Assembly (NCBI GenBank): GCA_020310875.1
Contig: CM035435.1
Coordinates: forward strand, 72,442,492 to 72,506,491
DNA length: 64,000 nt
Source of the DNA: Ceratopteris richardii
Lineage: Eukaryota > Streptophyta > Polypodiopsida > Polypodiales > Pteridaceae
Direction of reading: 5' to 3'
The notes beneath the pieces were generated by a model. It was given only the letters and a program-made list of their open reading frames with translations, was not told the origin of the DNA and ran no database searches. Positions 1 through 10,328 of the stretch are shown here, piece after piece. The translations under genes and the position numbers were made by a program. The first letter of the stretch is position 1. The number at the start of each line of letters is the position of its first letter.

Positions 1-103
1 TACCAACTCCCCTCACAAGATAAGAGGAATATTTAGCACATGTGATAGTATTCCCTATAGGGGCAACCCTCAAGTGAACTGAAGAAATTGTGCTACAAGG
101 TAC
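1..103 (-). mobile_element. Copia-A fragment (protease region), target of E1
   Basis: These bases align by eye with the protease-coding stretch of E1 near 3466-3570 and with 30440-30545, sharing the run acatgtgatagtattccct. The match stops where the E1 LTR begins, at a point equivalent to the middle of the run caaggtaatatg in the other copies. E1 therefore appears to have inserted into an older copy of its own family. The piece is cut by the window edge and has no coding capacity. Confidence 0.75.
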
Positions 104-335
104 TGTTGGAGATAGTTGTCTGCGGAAGCACGCGAACAGCACAAGGAAGAAGAAGAAGCTTGGAGCACAAACACACAATACTGAATGAATTACTAGAGAA
201 TGTACAAAGATAAGTAGCCCATTAGGGCAATAGGCGTATATACAAGCCGAGGGAAAAAAAACCTCCTGAAGAGGGAAAAAAGTGCCCCGGTGGTCCTAGT
301 GTGTTCACACACATCACTACCTAAATATATCAATA
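104..335 (-). repeat. 3' LTR of E1 (Copia-A, about 230 bp)
   Basis: It starts with TGTTGGAG and matches the LTR at 31936-32162 along its length, including the shared words ggaagcac, gaagaagaagcttggag, gaatgtacaaagataagt and ggtgtatatacaagc/ggcgtatatacaagc. On the minus strand it follows a purine run, as expected for a 3' LTR. The inner end is set within a few bases, because the terminal CAACA seen at 32158-32162 has decayed here. Confidence 0.8.
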
Positions 336-352
336 AATCCCCCCTGGGAGTG
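336..352 (-). other. Polypurine tract of E1
   Basis: The plus-strand run atcccccctggga reads as a purine-rich run on the minus strand, directly upstream of the 3' LTR. This is the expected plus-strand primer position in reverse transcription. Confidence 0.6.
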
Positions 353-409
353 ATGCGGTGAACAAGTAGCTCGCACTCATGTTAAAGGAAGTGCCAAGCT
401 ATGTGGAAA

Positions 410-3400
410 TCACTCCACAAAAGGAAGTAAGCCCAAAGCTTTGCGGAAAGCTTCAAACTTCTCCCTAGGCAGAGCCTTCGTGAAAAGGTATGCAATGTTC
501 TCCTGCGTGGGCACATATGCCAAGCTGATCTCCCCAGTAGAGAACCTCTCCCTGACATAGTGATAATGCACCTCAATGTGCTTAGTGCGAGCATGGAACA
601 GAGGGTTCCTCGCAACTGCCAATGCGCTCTGACTGTCAGTGAAGATGGTGGTGGCAGAAGATTGGCCAACACCCAAATCAACCATAAGGCATCTGAGCCA
701 CACACACTCAACAGTCGCTGTGAAAGCTGCCCTATACTCAGCCTCACAACTGGAAGTGGCCACAGTAGGCTGCTTCTTGCTCAACCAAGATATACATGAG
801 CTACCAAGCATGAAGCAAAAACCACTGGTGGACACACGAGTGTCATAGCAACCAGCCCAATCTGAGTCAGAAAAAGCATGCAAATCTGGCGGTAGTGATC
901 CCCCCTTGGGATAAAACAACCCAAGTAGCCGAGTACCACTCAAGTAGCGAAAGATGCGCTTAACCGCCTTCCAATGCGTGACTCCTGGGCAATGCATAAA
1001 CCTGCTCATCTGTGAGACAACAAATTGAATATCTGGCCGAGTAATGCATAAGTAAATCAAGCATTCAACAGCCTGCTGATAGAGAACAACATCAAATGCA
1101 TCTCCAGCATCATGAAGACTCAATCATAAACCTATCTCCATAGGAGTGGCAATAGGCTTACAGTCTTCAAGGCCAAAACGCTGCAATAATGTGTCAATAT
1201 ATTTCGTTTGACACAAAGCCATTCCACCATCAACTTGCATAAACTGAATGCCCAAATAGTGATGCAAATGCCCCAAATCAGACATCTCAAATGAGGCATG
1301 CAAATCAGCCTTGAAATCAGCAATATGCTTCTCAATAGGACCAGTGAGCAGCATGTCATCAACATAGACAACAATGATCAGAAGCACATCATTAGCACGC
1401 TTAACATATAAGGTGCTTTCAGTTGGACTATTCACAAAACCATGTGCAACCAGATAGCCATGTATCTTTTCATACCAAGCACGTGGTGCTTGCTTTAAAC
1501 CATATAATGCCTTCTTTAACCTGCACACTTGATTTTCATGCCCTTTCTACACAAAGCCATGGTGCTGAAAAACATACACTTCTTCATGCAAGTCACCATT
1601 CAAAAATGCTGTTTTAATGTCCACCTGATGTACATTCCAACCATGATGGGCTGCAAGTGCACAAATGCCCCGAACAGTAGTCATACGGCATGTAGGTGCA
1701 AAGGTCTCATCAAAATCAATGCCTCTTTCCTGTGCATTACCCTTTGCAACAAGCCTAGCCTTATACCTGTCAACTGTACCATCAGGTTTACGCTTCAGCT
1801 TGTATACCCACTTAGTGCCAATGGCCTTCTTGCCAGGAGGCAAGTCACATAAAGACCATGTACCATTCTTCATTATAGCATCATATTCAGATTGCATGGC
1901 AGTCATCCAATTTTCAAAATTTTGTGCTTCATCAAAAGAAACAGGCTCATTCTCATCACAGAGACTAGACGCAGCCATATCATAGCAATCTGATGCAAAG
2001 GAGGCACTATGAGAGCCTGAACGAGTGCGATATGACAAAGGTGCATCTAATTTGCTGTCACGCAAAGTCTGCACCAGCCATTTTGGCATAGTTTTTGCCT
2101 GCTCAATATCAGCTCTCTCATCAACAAGTGCATCATGTAAATTTGCACCAGAAATAGAATGATCTGCATCATCATATGAAACCTGCAAAGGCTAAGAAGT
2201 TGCCTCATTAGGACCAGCATTAGACTGTCCACCTGTAAAAAGAGGCATCAACGTATCATACATGTCTTTGGAGCTAACAGATGTCTCCTTAATACATGAA
2301 AGCAATGGCTGAATAGCATCTTCCACAAAGACAACATCACGGCTAACCAGAATGCGTTTAGTCTGTGGATGATACAGACGATAGCCTTTACTTTCAGAAT
2401 TGTACCCAACAAAAATACATTTTACTGCCTTATCATCCAATTTTCTGCGATGTTGTTCAGGCACTAATGCATATGCCAAACAACCAAAAACACGCAAATG
2501 AGCAACAAATGGCTTGCGGTCATGCCAAGCCTCATATGGAGTGATATACTGCAGCGCTTTAGTGGGACACCTGTTCAGTACATATGTTGCACACATGACA
2601 GCCTCAAGCCAGAAACTATGTGGTAAAGCCTGACTCTTGACCATGCACCTCGCCATCTCCATGAGTGACCTGTTCTTACGTTCAGCAACTCCATTCTGGA
2701 GGTGTATACTGCACTGTACACTGGTGTTTTATCCCACGTTCAGCCAGAAATGCATTAAAATCAGAAGACATATATTCCCCCCCTCGATCAGAACGGAGGG
2801 TGCCTATTTTACATGCTGACAGATTTTCAGCCAAAACCAAAAACTGTTTAAAGCACATGAACACTTCAGACTTTTCTTTGAGTGGATATACCCATGCATG
2901 CCTGGAAAAATCATCAATGAAAGTCACGAAGTAAAGATAATTCCCAAAAGAGGGTGTCTGCATAGGACCACAGACATCACTATGTACAAGCTGCAATTTT
3001 TGCGTAGCCCGAACTGAACCATCTTTTGGAAAGGAGGAACGCTTCATTTTGCCAAAAATACAGCCTTCACATACATGTTTTCTAGGTGCCTCAAGCTTGG
3101 GCAAAGAAGACACCATATCAGATTTCTGCAGGCGTAGCAAACTAGCAAAATTCAGATGACCAAAGTGTGCATGCCAAAGCTTTGCATCTGACATAGCCTG
3201 ATAATCATGAACTGCACATGTCGAATCATTCACAGATCTTTCATAGTCTATGAGCTTATACAGCCCACAACACAAAATGCCAGAAGCAATAATCACATCG
3301 CCATTTGATAGATCATGAACTGTACACCTGTCATCAACGAATTTCACAACCAAGCCAATCTTGGCTAATGCAGAAACTGATAACAGATTCTTCTTGATCC

Positions 3401-4673
3401 CTGGCACAAATAAAGCATCTGGCAAGGTGAAAGAACTACCATTAGCAGTAGTCAGAATGATCTTACCAACTCCCATAACAGGATAAGAGGAGTTGTTGGC
3501 GCATGTGATAGTATTCCCTGTAGGGGCAGGCTCGAGTGAAGAGAAGAAACTGCACTGTGAGGTAATATGTTTGGTCGCCCCACTGTCAAAGTACCAAACA
3601 TCTGAGTCCACTGCAGACATGCACTGGTCATGAGAAGATGGGTCAAAACTGCAAACAGTAGTAAACGCCCATTCTTCTTCCTGCACAAGATTAGCAGACT
3701 CTGTTTTTTGTGTAGAGGCTTCTACAACAACCATTCCAGCCTCCTTTTTCTTTGCCTCTTTTGCAACCAGTTTTGGACAGTTCTTTATGATATGATCATT
3801 CCCTTTACAGTACTTGCAAAACAATTTCTGCTTTTCTAATTTCTTCTCACCTTTATCCTGGTTCTTCGAATGTGCAGCATTTGCAGATTTTTGCTTACTA
3901 GTAGAAGATCTCCATTTTCCTTTACCCTTCTCACTAGCCAAGAAAGCTTGATTTGCAACACGCATAATGGACCTGTTCTGCCTGGATTGATCTTCCTGCA
4001 ACAGAACAGAGACTAACTCCTCAAATGATAAGGCATTCGGATTGCCTTTCATCATCAACCGAAGAGTAGAAGCAAAACTCTGATATGAATCAGGAAGACC
4101 ATTCAGGACGGTCTGCACAAGTGAGCTATCTGGTATAACCTCATCAGCAGAAATCAACTGTTCCTTCAAATCTTTGATCTTCGTTAGGAAACTGTCCATA
4201 GAATCACCTTCATTCATGTGCTCACTCTCCAACTGTTTTCGGAGGTAAGCAACACGAGCCTCATTCCTAGCTTGGTACAATGTGGTAAGTGTATCCCAAG
4301 CATCCCTAGCTATTCTGCAAGAGCGAGTATGAGGAATAATGGCACGTTTGACAGACAAAGCTATCAATGCATGTGCCTGGGCATCTCTGCCATCCCAATG
4401 AATTTGCTCTGCAGTAGGTGCAACAGAAATAGCAGCACGAACAGGAATCTACGGAATGTCATCTTCGACACCATCTTCATCAGCTCCAGCACCTGTATTT
4501 GCAGTACCTATCGTTACAGGTGTAACAGGACGTCTTTCAACACCCTGCACAATGTTCCACAATCCTTTTGCAACCAAAACATGTCGCATTATATAAGCCC
4601 ATAATGGGTAGTTGGTACCATCCAACTTATCCTCAACAGCCAACATACGGAATATATCACTGCTTTCAGCCAT
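410..4673 (-). pseudogene. gag-pol: Copia gag-pol polyprotein of E1 (broken)
   Basis: Translation begins at ATG 4673 (MAESSDIFRML). Gag follows, with a zinc knuckle CKYCKGNDHIIKNC near 3770-3810. The protease motif WYFDSGATKHIT lies near 3560-3600. Then come the GAG-pre-integrase segment (LWHAHFGHLNF), the integrase core (HSDVCGPM, FIDDFSRHAWVY, SDRGGEY), RT with YVDD near 1355, and RNase H (CEAEYRA, FTDSQSA, TKHIEVHYHYVRE) ending at 410. All domains of a copia polyprotein are present, about 1,420 codons. I see in-frame stops at 4449, 2192, 1547 and 1124, and a frameshift near 2697 inside the integrase where two bases appear lost. The copy cannot make the full product. Apart from the frameshift the frame is continuous, so decay is moderate. 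Confidence 0.9.
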
Positions 4674-4982
4674 GGCCGGTGACTAAAATACCTTGATGCA
4701 GAAAATTGACTGTATCTCAAAAAGTTGAACAGAATTGCCCAGACGAGTTCTGCTAGACCTGTAGCAGACTTTGAGACGCTTAAACTGGCGAACAGAAACT
4801 GGTATATACCTTTGGCACAAAAAGACGAAATAGCCTGCACAAGTGCTACGATAGTGCGTTCGGAGGCCGAAACGAGCTCAGATCGCAATTTCGGCACCAT
4901 AAAGCGAAGTCGTTTTGATCTCGAAAACACGCTGAGTATGCTCACCAAAATTCGTGTGTCTTAGGGACCTTGCGATGAATGA
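4674..4982 (-). other. Leader remnant of E1
   Basis: This non-coding stretch lies upstream of the gag start and is shared in part with 31590-31930 of the sister copy (for example gagtatgctca). No primer site or LTR follows; homology ends at repeat R. Confidence 0.5.
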
Positions 4983-5342
4983 GACAACACCTCTAGGCAC
5001 ACATTTCACATCTCATGCACACATACAAGCTCATGGAGAAGAAGATCCACATGCAAAAGGAAGAAAATTCAAAATTTAGAAAGTTAGTTCTTCAAAATGA
5101 CAAAACTCTTTACAAAAGAGTCACAAAGTGACTTATACACATGTGCCCTAAATTTTTTCCTTTCACATAAGACACTGGCACTCTCTATAAAACTCACTAA
5201 ACTCCTACTATAATACAAGGGTATTCTTACATTCTTTAGGGATCATGCATCTAGCAGACTCCTCTAGAGCAATTACAAGGCTTCTCAAGATTTTACAAAA
5301 GATTTTTGCAAAAGAAAATGAGCCTTGTCTTGAAAATTTTGG
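4983..5342. repeat. Unclassified dispersed repeat R, copy 1
   Basis: About 360 bp, from gacaacacctctaggcacac to cttgaaaattttgg, which recurs at 29225-29604 in the same orientation. The surroundings differ: here it joins a Copia-A leader to the tail of Gypsy-T E2, while copy 2 lies before a Copia-A piece. It has no clear TG..CA ends or target duplication. It could be part of an LTR of an unidentified element, or a separate short repeat. Confidence 0.6.
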
Positions 5343-5379
5343 ATAATGTTTTGCTTGATTGTCCTTTGGTCTCCACATT

Positions 5380-5960
5380 TTATGTGTCTTTGTCACTTGA
5401 TGTCGATCCTTCTTTAATACTATTTTCCATGATTCTTGTGCTACTCCCTTTGTTTTGATATGCCATAGATACTTGCCTTGATTTTGTGTCTTCCAGTTTT
5501 GTTGGCCTTTGTCGACTTTGATTTGCTTGTAAAGCTTGAATGGTTTCTATTGGGATGCTCATCATTTTGACCATTACTTTGATTTCTTCCCTTGCTTTCT
5601 CCAATGTTTGCTTCAGGATCCATACTTGCTTTTTCTATCTTTGAGCATCAATTAATCATTCGGGTAACCATACTTGAATTATCCTTGGGTTGAATTTCTA
5701 TCCTCTTCCTAATTTGAAGGACCTCTTTCGTCTTGGGCTTGTTGGTCTTTTACTTGTGATTCCTTGCATTTGAACTCCTGAAGTTGATCCTTGCAGATCC
5801 ATATTTGTTCGACTCCTTGGGATGATGGGTTGCCAAGTTCGTCTTGACTTGAGCCATGTAGATAATTCTCACATTCCTCTCTAGAAGGAATGACCTCACT
5901 AAAGCTCTTTGGAATGATATCTTGAGAAGAAGGGGTGAGCTAATCACATATTATAGAGCA
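5380..5960 (-). pseudogene. C-terminal tail of E2 polyprotein with tryptophan modules
   Basis: Broken frames on the minus strand contain the short words EQIWICKD, IIQVWLPE, KKQVWILK and HKMWRPKD, spaced tens of residues apart. They resemble the modules KKVWVRK, KYIWVPK and RQIWVPK in the matching tail of E10 at 54060-54510. The sequence between modules is not conserved to my eye. The function is unknown; the repeated aromatic-basic pattern suggests binding of RNA, DNA or another protein, but that is a guess. Confidence 0.55.
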
Positions 5961-6134
5961 AGATTTTTCATTGACACTTATGACAAGTAGAAAGGTGGAA
6001 TACTCTAACAAGGGTTTCGTTTGGGATTCAAGCTCATGCACACTTTGATGGGGTACATTAGGTTTTTTCATGTCCATTTTCTTTAGTGGTTTCTCATCTA
6101 GGAGACTAAAGGATTCTCTATGTCGTACCTTGGA

Positions 6135-6518
6135 TTATATGTACCCTTGGGCTAGATGTATTGTAACCTCAAATTCATAAATCCAATCTTGTGCTAGGAC
6201 CACCTCTTCTAGAAGATCAAAGTCTTTATAGACCAAGAGTTTTTGTTGCATGGTTTTGTTTCCTAAGTGTAATGATAGGGTCACTTCTTCTAGGAATTCA
6301 ATGATATTACCTCCAATCCCTATCATGTAGGCTTTTGTTGGAGTGAGTGGCATCTTTAATTTTTCAATTAAAGAAGGACGTGCACTACTCAGAGATGCTC
6401 CTATATCAATCAAAGAATCTACTGATTGGTATTCTTCCTTACCAACACCCAAGTTTAGATATGGTTGTCGTATCTGGCTTCCTAGAGTTTTCATATTATT
6501 GGTGTGATAGTTCACCAT
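6135..6518 (-). pseudogene. Second aspartic-protease-like domain of E2
   Basis: The stretch has SLIDIGASLSSARP where E10 has ALIDSGAATSAVRM, followed by AYMIGIGGNIIEFLEEV against AYLIGLGGVETPCMGEV, and VVLAQDWIYEFEV against LVLGQEWIYDQAV. The layout of an initial D-x-G loop and a later hydrophobic LxxGxxWI block is that of retropepsins. In E2 the loop reads DIG instead of DSG. It lies downstream of the integrase, not in the usual place between gag and RT. Confidence 0.75.
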
Positions 6519-6677
6519 GGGAATGGGTTTTTCACCTTGTGAATAACTTTCATCTCATTCTCTTATCCACTCTTTTCATTTCTTGCTTCTTGTTGTATTC
6601 TCTCATCTTCTCCTTTTCAATTTTGCACTTCTTAGAGTCTTGTTAACATTTCTTCTATTAAGAATTCCATGCATTTT

Positions 6678-8640
6678 TTAAACTCTACATCCACTTATAT
6701 AGTTTGGTAGTATATCTCCATCTAAGGTTACTAAATTTATGGCTCCACTAGAGGAAATTCGATTTACGATAGAAGGACCACATCCTCTTTGTTCTAGTTT
6801 CTTTGCATGTTGCTTCAAAGTGTAGACCAACATGAGATCTCCCATTCTAAGACCTTTATCTTTTATGTGAGCATCATAATAAGCCTTTTGCCTTCTCTTG
6901 GTAGCATAAATGCCTGTTATCATTTGTAATGTAGTTTCATGCAAATTTTCTATTTGATCCAATTTCTTAGACATCTCATGTCCTATCCATTTGTATTTCT
7001 TGGCTACTCAAAGAGTAGGAATCAAGAAATCAATTGGTAAAATTGAGTTCTGACCATAAACTAAATTAAAGGGTGTTGTTCCTATAGCTATTTTATAAGC
7101 TACTCAGAATGCCCAACTTGCATGATGCAATTGTTTATCCCATCCAGATCTTCCATTGTTGACTATTTTGGTAAGAACCATGCATAACACTTTATTTGAA
7201 CTCTCAACTTGTCCATCAGCTTATGGGTGATAGGGTGTTGAATTTTTATGAATCACTAGAATTTCATTCATGAGTGACTTAATGACTTTGTTAATGAAGT
7301 CTGTACCTCTATCACTTACAATCTCTATAGGTAGTCCAAATCTAGTGAAGATGTTTTCAAATAACTTTGCAGTAGTTTGGGCATCATTTTTCCTAGTGAC
7401 TTTAGCTTCTACCCACTTAGTTAAGTAGTATGTGGCTACAATTATATACTCAGCATGAGATCCTCTTGTTGGGGGATTAATAGGTCCTATAAAGTCTATC
7501 CCCCATTTAGAGAAAGCTCTTGCACTGATCATTGGTCTCAAAGGCATGTCATCTCATCATATTGGATAGTTGGTTCATTGGCATACATCACAACTTCGTA
7601 CATAAGTTTCAACATCCATATGTAGTGTTGGCCATCATATGCCTGCAAAGAGAATCATTTTTATAGTCTTTTTGGCTAAAAAATGACCTCCATCTGCTTG
7701 AGCATGTGCTCAATCTGCTTGAGCATGTGCTCAATCTTTTTGGCTAAAAAATGACCTCCATCTGCTTGAGCATGTGCAATTTCTAATATGGAAAGATATT
7801 CTTCCTGATGCACAAAGAATTGTAGTTGATTATCTTTTCCCCTTTTAAATAATTACTTTCCCATGATTACATCATCTTTGTTGTGTTCTTCTAAGGCTCT
7901 TTTCCTAGCTAGATTAGCTCCTTTTGGATAGGTCATGATTTCAAGAAGTCTACTAGTGGTTTACTCCACTCCAGTGCTATCGTAGAGTAACATAAAGAAA
8001 AATGTTCATAAGGTACAAACACTTGACATATATGACAATTCGTTACATATTCATGTATATCTTTTTGCATACTTGGCCAATGCACTACTAATCTCTTTAG
8101 TTCTTGTATGTTCCACTCACACTTTTATGTGTCCTAGATTTATTCTTGTGGGCTTTCTTAAGTAGATTAATGCATTCTTCATCTTCAACACATCTTAAAA
8201 GTATTCCATTAGAATCTTTGAAATATAAGTTGCATGTGACAATGTGGAGGTTTCTTGTTTTCCAAAGTTCCTTACTCTAGCTATATTGATCTTATGATTA
8301 GGTCCATGTGTGAGTATATGTGTCAATCCTTCAGCCCACTTAGGACATACTTCTGGGTTGAATAAATACATATTTGGTAGCCCATATGCTACACTCATTG
8401 GTTGTTCTCTGTCTATCATTCTAGATAATTGGTTGGATATTATATGAGTGCTTCCCTTCTTAACTATTACCTCAAAATCAAATTCTATTAGTAGTAGAAA
8501 CCGTCTGACTAGTCATCATGTGTTACAAGGTTTATTGATCAAGTACAATAGATCTTGGTGATCAATAAAGAATATGAACTTGTTGACTATGATGTAATGT
8601 CTAAATTTCTAGGCGATGCTTTAGATGGGTTCTCAGACAA
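6678..8640 (-). pseudogene. RNase H end and integrase of E2
   Basis: Read on the minus strand from 8640 down. First comes the RNase H end (LLYLINKPCNT near 8520-8550), then a linker at 8195-8419 (MYLFNPEVCPKWAEG). An HHCC-like module follows (HWPSMQKDI, CHIC near 8030-8080), and then a second one (GGHFLAKK near 7680-7780; WWPTLHMDVETYV and SCDVCQ near 7570-7640). The integrase core is at 7221-7547 (KWGIDFIGP, VSDRGTDF), and the C-terminal integrase region at 6678-6974 (DKGLRMGDLMLVYTLKQHAKKL). Many stops and shifts break the frame. The duplicated zinc module matches E10. Confidence 0.8.
7668..7779. repeat. Local tandem duplication in E2
   Basis: The word tctgcttgagcatgtgctcaat occurs twice in succession, and the larger block from ctttttggctaaaaaatgacc occurs on both sides, giving three partial copies. 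It falls in the second zinc module of the integrase and disrupts it. It looks like replication slippage in a dead copy. Confidence 0.75.
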
Positions 8641-9223
8641 TCTCTGAACAAGTGCTCTTTTCCACAACACTACAATATCCTTCCCAACTCCTCTAAGCTG
8701 GTGGGTGGTACGACATTGTGCAATCCCTAATGAAATGATCTCCTCCACATCTATAGCATGGTCCTTTAGTTTTGGGTGGTCTTGCTATCGATCTTTGCAA
8801 AGCTTGAGATCTAGGTGCTGCATACATTACATTGGCATATTCTGATCCACATGCATTTCCATAGCCATCATATTTGTAACATTGTTGCTCATAAGAAGAT
8901 TCATACTCTATGAGATTTAGGTCATAAAAGTAATAATCACCATAGCTCTAGTCATAAGCTTGATTTAGGTTTTTTGAAATCATCAAAGGGGTTACATGCA
9001 CTATAGCTCTTTCAAGATTCTCTTTTGGTTGTGTATACTTCACAAGTATTACATTCTGAGGGTCTGGGGGTTGTTGCCCTAGCAATGGTTAAGGTTAACT
9101 ATATCCTTGATACTCATAAGGCCTTGGTGCCATGGGTAATCCTTGATATGAAACATATCTTAGAGCCTCCTTGATTTGTTCTCTCGATGGGTATCCAAAT
9201 GGTCTATATTGAGGTGGTGGGAC
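8641..9223 (-). pseudogene. gag: Gag of E2, zinc-knuckle part
   Basis: Minus-strand words GPCYRCGGDHFIRDC (near 8725-8770) and CCGKEHLFRDC (near 8645-8690) correspond to the two adjacent knuckles GPCYRCQGDHLIRDC and CQDCGKEHLLRDC of E10. Upstream, SEYANVMYAA matches SDYTNVMYAN. The knuckles are spaced C-x2-C-x3-H-x4-C, one residue shorter than the canonical form. Frame breaks prevent expression. Confidence 0.75.
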
Positions 9224-10296
9224 TGAAAGAACTTGGAGAAGGTTGTAGGAGGTAGAAAAGTGAGTTTCGAAGCGACGAAGTTTGGTCCAACCAATCGGCA
9301 CAAGACCAACCCTTGAGTGTATGGAGACTCAAATAGACCTTATAGGCCTGTGATAAGTGCAAAGAAATGCACTATGTACTTTAGATCATCAAGGAGAAAC
9401 AGTCGATACAAGACAGATAGGTTCACGTGTCAACTAGCTCAAAAGACTTACTATCTATGGAAGAGACAATGAACTTCAAATGCCCAGAGCGACTAGCATG
9501 ATTACAATTAGAAAAAATCCTTTTATAAGAGTGATACATATAGGGTTTAGTGTATATAATGCACAAAAGTATAAGGAATAGGAAAAATATGCTATAGGAA
9601 TGAATCTGACACTCAATAGTAGTACCTCCTATTTTTCAGGAATATGCAGAGATTGACCCCGATATAGAAAAATTGAGATTTCTCCCTACTGAAACAAATG
9701 CTATGAAAATTTACAGGCATGAACTAGACACTAATACCTTTCCAATGAGCCATCTTTATGAAATTTGGAGCTCTGGAGAGAGTGCAGAAGCGTTTGCAAG
9801 ATTACTGTTCGCAAAGAAGATGATGCAAAAAATTGAAGGAACAAGACAATGATGGTCACAAGTGTATGTATATTGCTTCCATGTATTGTACAAGTGATTT
9901 GAAGTCTTTATATATACTCTACAATTTATCCACAAGTTCTAAATGTGGATTTTGAATTCAAATGAAGGTGGGAATGGTTGTTGGAGGGAATCAATTCACT
10001 TTCCTACAATCTAGGAAAAGTGAAGATCTAGTTTGATCTACTTTTAGGTGATTGATTGCTTGATTGAATGCAACTCAACCACCACAAATTCGTGGGATTT
10101 GAGCTCTATCTTTCTACTTTTACATGTGTATAGCTCAAGGCTTTTACAATGGTAAAAGATATATGAAAAATATTTTTAAAAAATACAATAAGTGAGCATA
10201 AGAAAAAGAACTCTCCAACGGATATTCTTTTGATGCGATAGCCTTTTATCTACATCAAATCCACCTCAAGCATAGTGTAAGCTTGATGTTTCAACA
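9224..10296 (-). repeat. 3' LTR of E3
   Basis: A 1,073-bp direct repeat of 14129-15177. It ends gatgtttcaaca and is followed by the pyrimidine run gctccccctcaag, which is the minus-strand polypurine tract (10297-10310). Confidence 0.9.
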
Positions 10297-10328
10297 GCTC
10301 CCCCTCAAGCTAAAGTATGCTTGATTCT

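Larger units (their letters stand above)
104..4982 (-). mobile_element. Ty1/copia retrotransposon E1 (family Copia-A), 5'-truncated
   Basis: The order on the minus strand is gag, protease, integrase, RT, RNase H, then polypurine tract and 3' LTR, which defines Ty1/copia. The 3' LTR lies at 104-335. The 5' LTR and primer site are missing: the leader stops near 4982, where repeat R begins, whereas sister copy 30117-32162 still has its 5' LTR. The right boundary is a rearrangement or deletion breakpoint. Because only one LTR remains, no target duplication can be tested; the bases left of the LTR are ggtac. Confidence 0.9.
5343..9223 (-). mobile_element. Ty3/gypsy element E2 (family Gypsy-T), larger part
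   Basis: On the minus strand this is a diverged relative of the 17-kb element at 42297-59378. It has the same unusual order: integrase, then a second protease-like domain, then a tail with repeated tryptophan modules. The rest of its gag is at 15183-about 15780, displaced by insertion of E3. No LTR was recognised. A large internal deletion near 8620-8640 joins the gag zinc knuckle directly to the RNase H end, removing protease 1 and RT. The second reading unit of the relative is absent. Confidence 0.85.
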
